The notes under the pieces: model-generated
Database searches by the model: none
Seen by the model: only the letters and a program-made list of their open reading frames with translations
What the model was told of the DNA's origin: nothing
Position numbers and translations under genes: made by a program
Assembly: GCA_030762935.1 (NCBI GenBank)
Contig: CM060883.1
Span: 93,175,501-93,239,500, forward strand
Direction of reading: 5' to 3'
From: Hymenopus coronatus
Taxonomy: Eukaryota > Arthropoda > Insecta > Mantodea > Hymenopodidae
DNA length: 64,000 nucleotides
Shown: positions 1 to 10,560 of the stretch, piece after piece
How positions within the stretch are numbered: the first letter of the stretch is position 1
Layout of the letters: every line of letters starts with the position of its first letter

Positions 1-177
1 ATTCGGACTGGAAACTTCTTTTTGCCTCCTTCGCAAATGTGCTTTTCGGGTATTCACTTAACACTGGCTGTTGAGTACCATCGGAAGCGATATCGAGGGG
101 GAAGCCCTTTCACTCTCATTTAGCGCGGGTACATCACCATCACTTCACTTTCAAATTGTACTGTAACACCTTCATCT

Positions 178-400
178 TCCGTAGTCTAGGGGTAACATAC
201 CAGCCTGTGGTTCCCAAGGTTCCAGTTTTAAACCCGGTGGAGGGCGACAGATTTTTAGGGACGTAAAAATCTTTAACATGTATTCCTTCGGAAGGGATGT
301 AAAACCGTTGGTCCCATGTCGTAGATTTATGGCACGTAAAAAACCTCAAGCCTGATTAAAAGGCCTCTGAACAAAATATACACGGCTGATATACAATGGG
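178..400 (+). repeat. SINE family D, copy 1
   Basis: It starts with a tRNA-like head (GTCTAGGGGTAACAT as A-box region, GTTTTAAACCC as B-box region). The body has a GGAGGGCGACAGA-like segment, paired GTAAAA motifs, CCTCAAGCCTGA and AAGGCCTCTGA. The same order of motifs occurs on the other strand at 24745-25028 and 52503-52691, which defines it as a dispersed family. It is diverged and has no clear tail. Bases 1-177 show nothing I recognise. Confidence 0.65.
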
Positions 401-1102
401 ACCTTGAAAATCACAGCAGTTAAAGAGCTTCCAGAATAATCCTGAATTTTTTTCACTTTTATTTGTTTTTGTGTCACATTTTAAAAAGAAGTCCAAAATA
501 TTAATTCGTTTTTGGCCGGTAGTATTAGCTGAATCGTTTGCCTTTCACACCCTAACAGCCAAGAGTTTATAACAAGACCTTTTATAACTAATACATAAAC
601 AAAGTATTCCAAAAGCAACATACACCACTGCGAAGAAGTCAACTGATTGAAATTACCGCTGATTGAAATTGATTTTATTTTCGTTATTGTCGCGATATGT
701 TCGTGATAACTACAGCTTAACAATTTACGTGATATTACATGATAATTTTAATTAGTTTAATCATCTTTGTTAAATTCTTTTATCTCTAAATCTCACAGAT
801 AGCTTTGCAACTCTCTGTAGGTTATAATCAGGTTAATTTCAATTAATCTTAATAATATATAATTTTAAATATATCCAAAAAGCTAACGAGTCCCGCATCG
901 GTGATATTCACTGTCGAGCACGTTGGACCAATATGTACATGTTGATGCTTACCATACTCAAACAATTTTAACGATATAATTAGTGATAGAAATAACAGGA
1001 GCATAACGTTAATTTGCGTTTGTGAATTGAGTAAAATGTTATGACAATCACTTTTAGTTTTAAAATAAATAAAACATCCTATGGGATACTTACTACATAC
1101 TC
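401..1102. other. No gene seen
   Basis: AT-rich sequence with no coding, RNA or repeat signal that I recognise. Short open frames here lack any family resemblance. Confidence 0.5.
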
Positions 1103-1362
1103 TTTTTTTTTTTTTTTTTTTTTTGTAGTTTAACGTGTTTTAACCTGGTTTGGTCATATCGGACGATGAATGCAATTGATGATATGATGCTCAAATGATC
1201 TCGGGGTCAATGGAGCTTAAAGTTACTCAACATTCGTCTTCTCAGGATAAGGGAAAACCCCGAAAAAAAACCTTACCCGGGTAACTCACCCTAAGCGAGA
1301 TTCGAACTCACGATCTTTTGAACGTGAGGCAGACATGCTACCACCACGCTACCCAGGCGGGC
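1103..1362 (-). repeat. SINE family A, copy 1 (tRNA-derived, with A-tail)
   Basis: Read on the minus strand it begins with a tRNA-like head: TAGCGTGGTGGTAGCA as A-box and GAGTTCGAATCTC as B-box. A body with TTTTCCCTTATCCTGAGAAG follows, and it ends in an A-tract (the 22-base T run at 1103-1124). A second copy on the plus strand at 58952-59181 shares head, body and tail. It is a non-autonomous RNA polymerase III element that would borrow a LINE reverse transcriptase. Confidence 0.75.
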
Positions 1363-1544
1363 TTTTTATTGACTTATGCATAGTCATTTTTAAACAAACT
1401 TCTCATATTATAGTTTAAAATACCAGTTAAGGTTACGCCGTGAGCTGCTTCGAAGTTTATGGGATTTTTTTTGGCATCTCCTAACGACGCCCCCCCCCCC
1501 CTCCACACACAAGCTAGGCATATTCTAGTTCTTTTTTTTTTTCT

Positions 1545-1645
1545 TTCTTCTCTGCGAAGTGAGATGCACTGTTCTACGATGTTGGCAGAGGTGTTACATT
1601 CCACCAAAAACTTCGATACCAAGATTTCACTAGAATACATAATTT
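1545..1645 (+). repeat. FX repeat, 5' fragment
   Basis: The stretch GTTACATTCCACC ... AACTTCGATACC ... GATTTCAC matches the start of the FX family in plus orientation (compare 16350-16400). It is cut after about 100 bases and abuts the minus-strand FX copy at 1662. Confidence 0.6.
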
Positions 1646-1661
1646 GAGTAACCCTGAATCA

Positions 1662-2418
1662 AAATATCTTATCTGTTATGTCCAATGACTTTCTCTACAA
1701 ATTATTTTACAAAAGATTATTCCTTTATCTATACCGTGGTAATTGAAATAAACATTAGCAAAAATGGTTGTATTAGATCCTTCTAAGTAGATGGGAAATA
1801 GGGTCATACGCTAGGATAAAGCTTTCGTCAATTCAATTTTAAAAACCGGCCCCTTTGTAAAACAATTGAAATTTGGTTCGCTTTGCATGGTCAGGAATAA
1901 AATAAAAGAAGGATGACACGAAACATGACCATTTTTTGGTGCAGTAAGTTTTTGTCTATCTCTTACGGTTTACCGGTTACGCAAAATGCGTCCATTAATA
2001 AGAGGTCTTCCGAGACTTTCCAGAAAGAGCAATGTTTTGCTTGTCACATAAATATGTTTAATATGCGATACTTCAATCAAACTTATTAAAACCATTTTTG
2101 AGAAAAACACGTTCAAAAGCATTTCCTAGTAATGGGTAGTTTTGGTTGAGGAGGATTTTCTTGCACACTTTTGTATCGTGTCCTTGGACGATACTGCACC
2201 TACGAGTAAGTACCAAACGTGGTATTTAACAGTGTTTTCATTTTTGTGCTGTACTATCCCCCCCCCCACATATATACACACATATGGACCATTTCTTAAA
2301 ATGCCCTTTTTGGATTCAGGGGACCTCAACAGGCATATTTCCGGTGAAGTCTCGACATGACATTTTTGGGTGAAATACATTAGATTCTCTACCTATGTGC
2401 ATAGTACGTATAGAGAAA
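1662..2418 (-). repeat. FX repeat, full-length diverged copy
   Basis: It carries the FX landmarks in reverse: the TCCAATGACTTTCTCTAC end, the TAAGTTTTTGTCTATCTCTTACGG segment, the GGTAGTTTTGGTTGAGGAGG segment, and the palindrome-bearing end near 2390-2418. The internal microsatellite position holds a C-run and TATACACACATA. It is noncoding. Confidence 0.75.
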
Positions 2419-2424
2419 CCGAGC

Positions 2425-2915
2425 CGGTTCAGGCGTTTCTCTGAAACTGGAATTCGGGAGGTCGTGGGATCAATTCCGTCGGCCGACCTCTCTGACCCAT
2501 GGGTTTTTACACGTCTCTAGGCAAATGTTGAGAAGGTTTCTTCATGTGCCTTCATTTCATCCAACCGGTCTCTTTTAGGGTTGTAAGTGTCGGCGAGGAC
2601 TGCGGTGGTGGCGCCCATCCGTGGTGGTGACTGTGCTATGGAAATACAGTTTTCGGCGAGATGGCATTGAGTTGTCTGTAGACCCAGGGAGTTTGGTCAG
2701 GTCTGGGGCGCGAGCTCCTAGCGTTCCCCTCAAAGGATAAAGAACTGTCTGGATATTAGGGACCCTCCACGGTGTCTCTTCCTCTGACATCCGGTTTCGG
2801 CCGCCCTTTGAAATTACTCTATCAACCTATCCTCTTGGGATGTGACGTGCAATAAGCCAATGGCTGCAGTGCGGAATTCCTTCCGACATCACACACACAC
2901 ACATGCGCGCGCGCT
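2425..2915 (+). repeat. SINE family F (tRNA-like head, GC-rich body)
   Basis: A tRNA-like head (GGTTCAGGCGTTTCTCTGA, then GGGATCAATTCC as B-box) is followed by a GC-rich body with CCGACCTCTCTGACCC, GTTTTTACACGTCTCT and GGTGGTGGCGCCC. It ends near TTCCTTCCGACATC followed by a CA/CG dinucleotide tract at 2888-2914. Its GC content is far above the surrounding DNA. The family name is only a label used here. Confidence 0.5.
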
Positions 2916-3402
2916 TAGACAAACTAAAAATCGCGTATTTTTTAGTGAAATCTCGGGTTTGATTTTCTTATACTGTGATACAATGCCTCCTCTGTAGGTA
3001 AATATTAAACGCAAAGAATTGTCAGATTGGAAGATTTCCTAAGCTTTAATACCCTTCCAGCCTAGTTGCCTGGTTAGCATGGGCCAATCCATTTAATATA
3101 ACTGTGATTTTACATTGAAATGCTCTAAATGTTGAAAGTGATTATTTTCCAACTTATAATGTGGAAATAAATCATTTAAAACCTTAGTTTTGCATTTTTA
3201 ACATCTCTTTGAACAAAGTAAAATTGAGTATGATATATGTATTGGTGAAAATATTAATAACGTTATTTACCTCTTGCAACAATTAATACAATTCTACAAT
3301 TCATCTACAATTGCATATGTTTCTGCCTTGTATTTGCAATACACTATTGTTTACTTTGGGGTCTAGTTCTGTGATTTTACGTCTATATATTTCCCATCTG
3401 AC
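2916..3402. other. No gene seen
   Basis: AT-rich single-copy-looking DNA upstream of the PCGF promoter region. No coding or RNA signal is visible. Confidence 0.45.
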
Positions 3403-3420
3403 TTTTGGCGGGATCACGTG
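3403..3420. promoter_or_regulatory. E2F-like site next to a CACGTG E-box
   Basis: TTTTGGCGGGA (an E2F/DP-type word) is followed one base later by the palindromic E-box CACGTG. The pair lies about 400 bases upstream of the proposed leader exon in a less AT-rich patch. This could be a proximal promoter element of the PCGF gene; chance occurrence is possible. Confidence 0.35.
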
Positions 3421-3781
3421 ATGCCCTCCAAACCGAAATTGAGGCTGTGTCGACCTCTATGGGATAGCGAAAAAGTGGCTCGTGGTGTTTGGGGTCCAAA
3501 TAATGCAAATGATATAAAAAACAATCAGAGCCGAAAAAAATCGCATATTAAGGTAAATAGTGTTATTGAAAATGTTATAAAATTGAGCTGCGCTTTTCTT
3601 TAAAGATGACATCATTACCGTCAACAGAAAACATTTACTGAGTTAATACGGGTCATGGAAAGCACAAAATAGGCTGTGTATTACAATATGGCTGGCGTAG
3701 GATCTAACGCGTCAGTTTTTTGCATTCATCGTACTTAAAAACAGGATTGTTGATACATTGCCATTGCACAGTGGTTCTTTC

Positions 3782-3789
3782 TATATAAA
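3782..3789 (+). promoter_or_regulatory. TATA-like box upstream of the PCGF leader exon
   Basis: The octamer TATATAAA stands about 30 bases before the proposed leader exon. It is the only close TATA match in the last 400 bases before exon 1. AT-rich DNA gives such matches by chance, so confidence is modest. Confidence 0.4.
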
Positions 3790-3814
3790 CTACGTTTCGA
3801 TAGTTGACAGTAGG

Positions 3815-3861
3815 TAGTTGATAGTGAGTAATTTAAAGTGTAGTTGATCATGGACCAAAAG
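3815..3861 (+). other. Psc: Likely 5' leader exon of the PCGF gene
   Basis: A TATA-like box at 3782 is followed about 30-35 bases later by a short stretch with repeated GTAGTTGA words that ends at AAAAG/GTAAAC, a good donor. The next acceptor (4002) begins the exon that holds the main start codon. The transcription start is not visible, so the 5' edge is a guess. The leader holds an ATG at 3850 that opens a nine-codon upstream frame running across the splice into 4002-4019. Confidence 0.5.
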
Positions 3862-4034
3862 GTAAACACCACAGCTGTTGTGATGTTTACTTTCGTTTGA
3901 ATGAATGCCTCTACACATTTGGCATTCTTCTAGTGATTTGTGTTAAGAAAAGCAATAAAACGTGGTAGAATATATTTAAGTAATGTAATATTTCTTTGTA
4001 GCATACATGGCAAGCTTGAGTCTTCTGCTCCAGA

Positions 4035-4146
4035 ATGCATAAGCCAAGAAGAATAAAAATCACAGACCTGAACCCGAACCTCATATGTGTGTTGTGTGGC
4101 GGATATTATGTGGATGCCACTACCATCATTGAATGCTTACATTCAT
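4035..4146 (+). CDS. Psc: PCGF exon 1: N-terminus and first half of RING finger
   Basis: Codons 1-37 plus one base. The start ATG has A at -3 and gives [15 protein letters not shown], matching the usual length and sequence of the Bmi1/Mel-18 N-terminus. RING ligands seen here are C18, C21, C34 and H36; the [10 protein letters not shown] core is typical of the class. The exon (including 33 leader bases) begins at 4002 after a TTTCTTTGTAG acceptor and ends at a GTAAGA donor at 4147. The split codon (T + TT) rebuilds the phenylalanine between H36 and C39 when joined to the exon at 29238. No frame damage is seen. Confidence 0.93.
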
Positions 4147-4149
4147 GTA

Positions 4150-5700
4150 AGAGCTCAGATTTTTATTGATCTATATAATAAGTAGAAATAGTGAGATGCA
4201 TGACCACACACAATTTTGCCTATCATTTCCAATAAACCATTGCATGTAGTCAGAAAGATGCCAGTGACAATATGTCAAACAAATAATGGTGTTGATTTAA
4301 AATCACGTTTGCAAAATTGGAACAGCCTAAGACTTTAGGCCAAGTTAATTTTTAGAGCTCCCGATGGTTATATTCGAATCTTTGGTTAGTGAAGAAAGTA
4401 TTCTCAAAGCATTGGTTTGATTATATGTATGAAAATGGTAAAAGATGCAAATTTATAAATGAAAAGTGATTAATTTAATATTTTGGACAGTGACAGTCTC
4501 AAATAAACCATACGTGCTAACAAGTTCTAGTATTTATGTAATGAGTGACTGAATAGCTAATAATTTGGAACATTAAGCTTTTATAATAAATTCTGCAAAT
4601 GGTGATTTAAATTTAACGAGAGGAAGCTCAAGTAGTATAGGCTATGTGTGCAGGAAGAAACTCTAAACCCAAATAGAAAGCAAATTTATCTATATTTCAA
4701 TTAGTGTAATACTACTACTAATAATATTATCATTGTATTAATATTAGCAAATGGAATAGCTATTTAGTAGCACAGAATGACCGTAAAATATGTATCACAC
4801 TCCAACTTTAGCAACTGACACATTGTAATAACACATTCAAGTTTTTAAAGTTAATTGGATTTCAGTGGAATAATCTGGGGTAATTCAACTCACAGCAATA
4901 AAGTATTTACACTACAAAAAAAAAGGCCATATGCATTATCTCTGGCAGGCCCCAACATTCATGTAGGCCCTTATTTAAAACCCCAAAACTCGTACTGTTA
5001 CTGCTGAATACATATATTCTCTTGTTAGATATCTTACAGATAATTACTGTAACTTCACAACAAACCTGATGTTAATGATCACAATCCATCACATTCATAA
5101 CCACCAAATAGCAAAGTAACATCCAAATAGGATGTTACTTTGCTGGAATACAAATTTATAATAAACTTCCATGTTACCTAAAACTATTAAGCAATTCTAA
5201 TCAAGATAAAATTTTCAAGAAATATTTTAAAAATGTAATATACGTTCAGTTCTCATACACTGTAGAGGAGTGTTTTATCATACCATGCAAGAGGTAAATA
5301 TTCCAATAGGGGGCAGATTGCATGTATTTATGGTTTACACTTATTCAAAATGTTTGTTTTACTTACATTATTATATATTGGGAAGTTTGCACTGGAAATG
5401 GTGGTAGTATAGTAATTTTCATCTTCTGTTGTGTACTGCACAACGGCAAAAAATAGTGTTGGGTAGTTGGGTATTCTATTACTTACGCTGTAGTGGAACC
5501 AAACAAACAAACAGATTAATGGAAGTGCTCCAATGGCTATTTTCGTAGCGACTCATTAAAATACATTTATGTGTTGCAGTAAAATTGAACCGGTGTGATG
5601 GTTTGGCTGATAATTTAATTGCAGAGCCAACATAAATTTGGAGGAAATGATACATCATTTTTTATGCTTGGAAAGGTAGTTAGACTGAAAAGTTCAATGT
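4150..5700. other. Intron 1, proximal part: no gene seen
   Basis: AT-rich intron sequence. The only structure seen is a perfect inverted repeat at 5110-5144. No transposon family is recognisable. Confidence 0.5.
5110..5144. repeat. Perfect 15-bp inverted repeat
   Basis: AGCAAAGTAACATCC is followed by five bases (AAATA) and then its exact reverse complement. It would form a 15-bp hairpin in DNA or intron RNA. No terminal repeat or target duplication of a known element surrounds it. Confidence 0.8.
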
Positions 5701-5702
5701 CA

Positions 5703-5775
5703 TAGCTGGGATTTGAACCACAGATCTTTTGATCTCCATCCAGTTGCTCTAACCAATAAGCCACCTTGTAAACAT
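5703..5775 (-). repeat. tRNA-like sequence (SINE head or tRNA pseudogene)
   Basis: On the minus strand, TGGCTTATTGG fits the A-box consensus exactly and GGTTCAAATCC fits the B-box with one change, about 40 bases apart. The T-arm pairs four of five bases. No intact acceptor stem is seen, so it is unlikely to be a working tRNA gene. Confidence 0.5.
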
Positions 5776-5813
5776 GCTGACACAATGTTTAAATTCCTTG
5801 AGATTTCCCAAGA

Positions 5814-5889
5814 ATTGAGCATGCTGCCAATGGTTAGGTCAACTGGATGAAGACCAGGAGATGCATGGTTCAAATCCGTCTGGCTCAAT
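5814..5889 (+). repeat. tRNA-like sequence (pseudo-tRNA or SINE head)
   Basis: ATTGAGC at the start pairs with GCTCAAT at the end over seven bases, 76 bases in total. CTGG-ATGAAGA-CCAG gives a four-pair anticodon stem with a seven-base loop whose middle bases are GAA. GGTTCAAATCC is a B-box. The D-arm is poorly paired and two extra bases separate T-arm and acceptor stem, so it is degenerate. It stands close to, and opposite in strand to, the tRNA-like sequence at 5703. Confidence 0.45.
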
Positions 5890-6000
5890 CTGTCCTACAC
5901 ATGGCTAGTGTGGAAAAAACAGTTAATTCACAATTTTTTGTGCTGTTTATGTGAGGTTATAAAGATGATCTCCTGTCATCTGTCAGTAAATTAATAATTG

Positions 6001-6810
6001 CATATAGTGTATAGAGAAGGCATTGTAGTTAGGCCAAAAATTCAATGCCGAGATTTCAACAGGAATACATGTTTTAGGACTCCCCAAGTCCAAAGAAATT
6101 ATTTTTAGAAAAACTTCCATGTATCAGTGTAGTGTGTATCTGTGAGCAGCATAGCTCAAAAACGAAAAGTCCATTAAGTACCAAACTTAATATTCAAGTT
6201 TAGTATTTTTCAATGATATGATGCAAAGATTTTCAAGAATCCTCCACTAATCTTTACATGGAAAAAATTTCAAAAATGGCTCCAACGATTTTGATTAAAA
6301 TCTTGTATATTCAGGATATTTACATGACAAATAAAATGTATATCTTGAATTTTCTGGGAATAGCCTCTGAAGACCTCTCTTATTCTTAAAACCGTTTATT
6401 GGTAAACCATAAGAAATTGACAAAAACTTACTACATAAAATGTAAATCTTGTTAAAACTCACAATTTATGTCCTATACAGCTTTTTCATGGAGTTGACTG
6501 TTTTCGAGATATTCCTTGTCATTGGATTCAGTTTTAAAATACTTAAAAGTCTTTTCATACAGTAACTGATCAACTCCTGGCCATGCAAAGAAACGGATTT
6601 CAATCCCATAGCAACCATATTTTAAAACATGTGACTTTCGATTTAGCCTAGTGTATTCCTTTATTTCCTTTCTACTTTTAAGGAACTAAGTAATAAGGCC
6701 ATTTCTTCTAATGTTTATCTTGATTAGCATGAAATAGATAGAAGAATATGCTTACTAACAATAATTTGTTACAGAGAAGTAGAGAAAGTCATATGAATGG
6801 AGCACATCAG
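6001..6810 (+). repeat. FX repeat, nearly full copy
   Basis: It begins inside the palindromic end (CATATAGTGTATAGAGAAGG), then GAGATTTCAACAGGAATACATG, AGCATAGCTCAAAAACG, the Ca. 100-base TGGATTCAG region, and ends CACATCAG at 6810. It lies directly upstream of the hAT transposase remnant. The TG microsatellite at its usual internal position is reduced here. Confidence 0.8.
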
Positions 6811-6829
6811 TTTTGTCTAAGTTATAGAA

Positions 6830-8470
6830 TCTGTTTTCTTTTAGCACAGAAAGTGAAGAGTTTCACTGATGGCGATATAATCAAACAGTGCTTTATTATA
6901 TTAGCAGAAGAACTTAGTAGTAAAGTATACATCTGTGAATAGTGACCCACAGGATTCAAGATGTTGCTCAAGATCTTATGGATCAATTTGCTGAAAGCTG
7001 TGGCGATTTCATTGCATTTTCATTGACTCTGGATGAAAGCACTGTTGTTAGTGGCACGGCACAGCTTGCTATTTCTCAGAGGGGTAAACGAACTGGTAAC
7101 CATGGAAGAATTTTTAGATAAAACTCCGATGAACGACATAACAGGATCGGCATCATAGCATGTCTAGAGGAAAATGTTGAGAACTTCAGCCTTCCATGGA
7201 ATTTGCTGTTTTTGGTTGCCACAGATCCCCTCCTCATGGTCCTAAAATTGCTCTGTTTGGGCACCTACAACAAGAACTTAAGGTCCACAGCAGAATTGCA
7301 GCTTATTTTTACTTTCTCTACACATACTTTGCACATAGTGTACAGAGAAGGTATGGCATTCCACTCAAAAATTTGATACCGAGATTTCACCAGAAATATG
7401 CATTTTAGGGTCCCCTGTATCCAAAAAGAAAAGCATTTGAAACAGGTCTGTATGTATGTATGTGTGTGTGTGTGTCCCCATGATCATGATAGCTCAAAAA
7501 CAAAAAAGTCGGTAAAATACCAAGTGTTTTAAATTATGTATCTTCCAAAGATGCAGCACAAAGATTTTTAGGAAAATCCTCTCACCCCAAACTAGCCTTC
7601 ACATGGAAAAAATTTAAAAAAATTTGATTTTCTCAAAAATGGTTAAGGATTTTGACTAAAATATTGTATATTAAAGATATTTACATGTCAGATAATAGGT
7701 ATAGTTTGAATTTTCTGGGAATAGCCTATTTATTCTGGATGAATCTTGCATAACTAGTAAACCGTAAGAGATAGACAAAAACTTATGACACAAAAAATAT
7801 AACGCACAATTTAGGTCATATATGATTTATTCGTGGAGTTGACCATTTTTGAGATATTCCTTGTTATTGGTTTCAGTTTTAAAATACTTATACTTTTCTC
7901 ATATGGGAACTTGTCAATTTCTGGCCACACAAAGAAACATATTTCTATCCCATAGTTCTCAGCTTTTTAAACATTTGACTGTCATTTTAACCTAGTGTAT
8001 TCCCTATTTCTCTTCTGCTTATAAGGAACTAAGTAATAAGACCGCCTCTGCTGATGCTTATCTCAATTAGTATGAAATAGAAGAATAAGCTTATCAACAA
8101 TATGTTACAGATTTGTAGAGAAATTCATGTGAATGGATTCACTATTACACCAGAAAATCTTTGTGCCCAAACTCTTAAATTTACAACTGTTATGAATATT
8201 GTGATGAAAACTGCAAACTTCATTAGGCAATGCAGCCTCAACTAAGAAGATACAGAATTTGACTATGGTGATATCTAGGGATAGCATGTTGGGATCTGAT
8301 AATGGGGCACATGTGGAAACAGTTACATACCTATTGTGTATGTACCACATGTTGGGGAATGTGGCTTGATGCAGTGTGTATATTACAATACTGCCTTTGA
8401 TGATAATGCATGCTCTTCAATCAAGATTGTAAGATCTCTTGCTTCAAATGGATGATTTGCAAGAACTTTT
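6830..8470 (+). pseudogene. hAT-superfamily (GTF2IRD2/ZBED-like) transposase remnant, split by an FX repeat
   Basis: Before the FX insert (about 6850-7304) the frames give KSFTDGDIIKQC, RIQDVAQDLMDQF, FIAFSLTLDEST, GTAQL and LPWN..ATD. After the insert (about 8146-8400) they give ENLCAQTLKFTTVMNIVMKT and NFIR. This is the order found in transposase-derived GTF2IRD2/ZBED5-like proteins of the hAT superfamily, including the DES/DEST catalytic region. At least two frameshifts and stops are present, and the C-terminal dimerisation region is absent or unrecognisable. The FX copy at 7311-8145 falls between coding segments that are adjacent in the family. It is a dead transposon, not a host gene. 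Confidence 0.7.
7311..8145 (+). repeat. FX repeat inserted in the hAT remnant
   Basis: The start ACTTTCTCTACACATAC follows an ATTTTT at 7305-7310. All FX landmarks follow in order, including a TG microsatellite at about 7460-7477. The far end is diverged, and no ATTTTT is visible there. Confidence 0.85.
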
Positions 8471-8497
8471 CAGATATATCTACGACAATAACATATG

Positions 8498-8577
8498 CTA
8501 GCTATAGTATAATCCAGGCTTGTAGGCTCTGGTCTACTGGGACCAAGATCCACAAGCCTGAATTATACAGTGGCTAG
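8498..8577. mobile_element. Small foldback (MITE-like) element
   Basis: The 80 bases start and end with CTAG. The two arms, about 28 bases each (TATAATCCAGGCTTGT on the left; its near complement on the right), pair with few mismatches around a 20-base centre. No transposase or clear target duplication is visible. Confidence 0.5.
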
Positions 8578-8689
8578 TATTGACCGGCTGTGAAAGCCTA
8601 ACAACTTTGATGAATAACATATGTTTGGAAACATCAAACATTGAAATGCCTCAAATGCTGAAAGCTGTCAATGAACTTGTTCAAGCAAC

Positions 8690-9350
8690 CCAGACATTAT
8701 TGACCAAAAAATTGAAAAACATAAGGAGAAATTAACATGAAATCAAATCACCACTTTGTCCACACAAAAACCAAAAGTTACATCTAAAAAATTCACTTAT
8801 CACCCAACAGTAGATAAAAAAAATTAAAAAAAAAAAAATGTTCAAGAAATACAATATAAGTTTAGCTTCAAGTAACCAATTCAACATAAAAAATGCACTG
8901 AAAACAGACATTAAAGACCCCAGAGATCAGGCATCTACAGAATTGACTGCAAATTATGTTACATTGGTCAAACAAAAAGGAGACTGGAAACAACGTTAAA
9001 GGAACATTTCAGACACATCAAACAGAAACAGACAGTTAAATTGGCAGCAGCACACCATTTTTGGACATCACATCATTAAATAGAAAATGGCATAAAGTTG
9101 CTAAAACCTGTAAACAACCCGGCAGCACTCACAGTTTGGGAGAATATTCTCATTACACAACACAAAGACCAGTTCATGAATTTTGAAATACCGCCACATG
9201 ATTACGAACTTCTGCTGAGAAAACCAGATGTCTCTGCTGTAACGGACCACAGAGCACAACTTCCAGCCACTAGTTGGACCTCAACTGAAGAAGAGGGCAA
9301 ATGTCCTTGAAACATATGTGTTGAAAATTTCATTTTAAGCGAGGTGTCAC
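8690..9350 (+). pseudogene. Penelope-like element, 3' fragment (GIY-YIG endonuclease)
   Basis: Frames at 8690-9240 give the linker AAxNQFNIKNALKT-like region, then CYIGQTKRRLETTLKEHFRHI (the YIG half of the nuclease), AAHHFW, LTVWENILI and MNFEIPPHDYELLLRKP. This matches the endonuclease end of the PLE at 43075-43764 (same FEIPP motif). Frameshifts and stops are frequent. A hammerhead-like hairpin follows at 9285-9313. The upstream reverse transcriptase is not present. Confidence 0.75.
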
Positions 9351-10261
9351 TATTCCGACTCATTTTTAACTATTATACTTGAGAACTACTTCACTTGTCT
9401 CAAACTTCTGAGGCATTTAATTTTTAACAGCTAAGACTTAATGTTGGTAACAATCTCTTTCACTAGTCAGCAAATAATACAGTGTGTTGTTAATTTTGGA
9501 AATATTGTTATGTTGAATTTCATGCAAATAGTAGGTTTAATTTACATTTTGAATTAAAGATCCATTGCATTGGAAAAGCATAAAAGTTTCAATTTATAAA
9601 AGGAGGTTGGAGTTTACTCTAATTAAAATGAACGTAATTTATATTATATTTAAATTAATTATTTATTATATTCTTGAATTTTTATTTTACCATTATGTGT
9701 TTTAAAATATCAACAGATGGAATGTATTTTTAAAAATTTGTATTACCTAGTGTATTTACTATTATTTTATCCGCACTTTAGTTATATATTGTAATAGGCA
9801 GTCAACTTATTATCAGGGTATGTGTGTCCGTGACAATTTATATTAGTAGTGATAAACTACAGTAAGCAAAGTTGAGCTTAAGTTTTGTTCTTGATGTATA
9901 ATATTATTTTATTGTGTTCTCTATATGATCATAATATTAATAAATTAACAAAGCTGTTCAGTTCACAGAAAATCTTTATTCTATTAAAGGGTTTTGAAAT
10001 ATTTACATTGTGTCGTATGTGTCCATGACACATTCATTGATCCAAGTACTGCAGGCATACTTTTTAATATAACCATGAATATTTTACCCATGAAAGCTAT
10101 TATGTAGAAGTTTGTTGAGGCACTAAGAAATACATATATTCTAAATAAATATCTTGTACTGCACACTAGAATTTGGCCCAGGCCACTTTTTCAGTGGGCA
10201 GTCCAGTTTGTTACACAAAAAAGAACACATTAATGTAACTACCACCACTACTAAATGCTCA
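9351..10261. other. Intron 1: no gene seen
   Basis: AT-rich DNA with no recognised repeat or coding signal. Confidence 0.5.
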
Positions 10262-10560
10262 TGAACTAGAGTTCTTCTCTGTGAACAGCCCATTTCCATT
10301 TATTTTTGACTTTTTCTAAATATTGTCCCAATGTCTTACAGTTTTTATCTAGAAGTTTATTTATATCAGATTTTCTATTCATTTTTGACCATATCTTTTC
10401 TTTTCTCCATTTCTCAGTTTTCTTACAATCAAAAATTATATGCTGAACTTCTTCCTTTCTCCCACATAATGGACATTCACCTAGTGGGTGCCCGTTTCGT
10501 TGTCCTTTTAGCCTCCATGTTCCTGCTCTTAACCATACTACTACTAATCCTTTCTTCCTG
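10262..10560 (-). pseudogene. Non-LTR retrotransposon, C-terminal end of ORF2
   Basis: On the minus strand the translation gives VVVWLRAGTWRLKGQ, then GECPLCGRKEEVQHIIFDC, a C-x2-C-x8-H-x4-C motif typical of the tail of I/Jockey-group ORF2 proteins, then TEKWRKEKIW. The frame is open over most of the stretch but no upstream reverse transcriptase is seen. The region 10560-10850 may be further 5' sequence in broken frames. Confidence 0.7.

Noticed and set aside
5703..5889. Functional tRNA genes
   Set aside because: D-arm or outer stems are mispaired and the T-arm spacing is off, so only tRNA-like status is supported.
9098..9310. Short 70-codon open frame as an independent small gene
   Set aside because: It is one frame of the PLE endonuclease tail (FEIPP motif), followed by the hammerhead-like hairpin.
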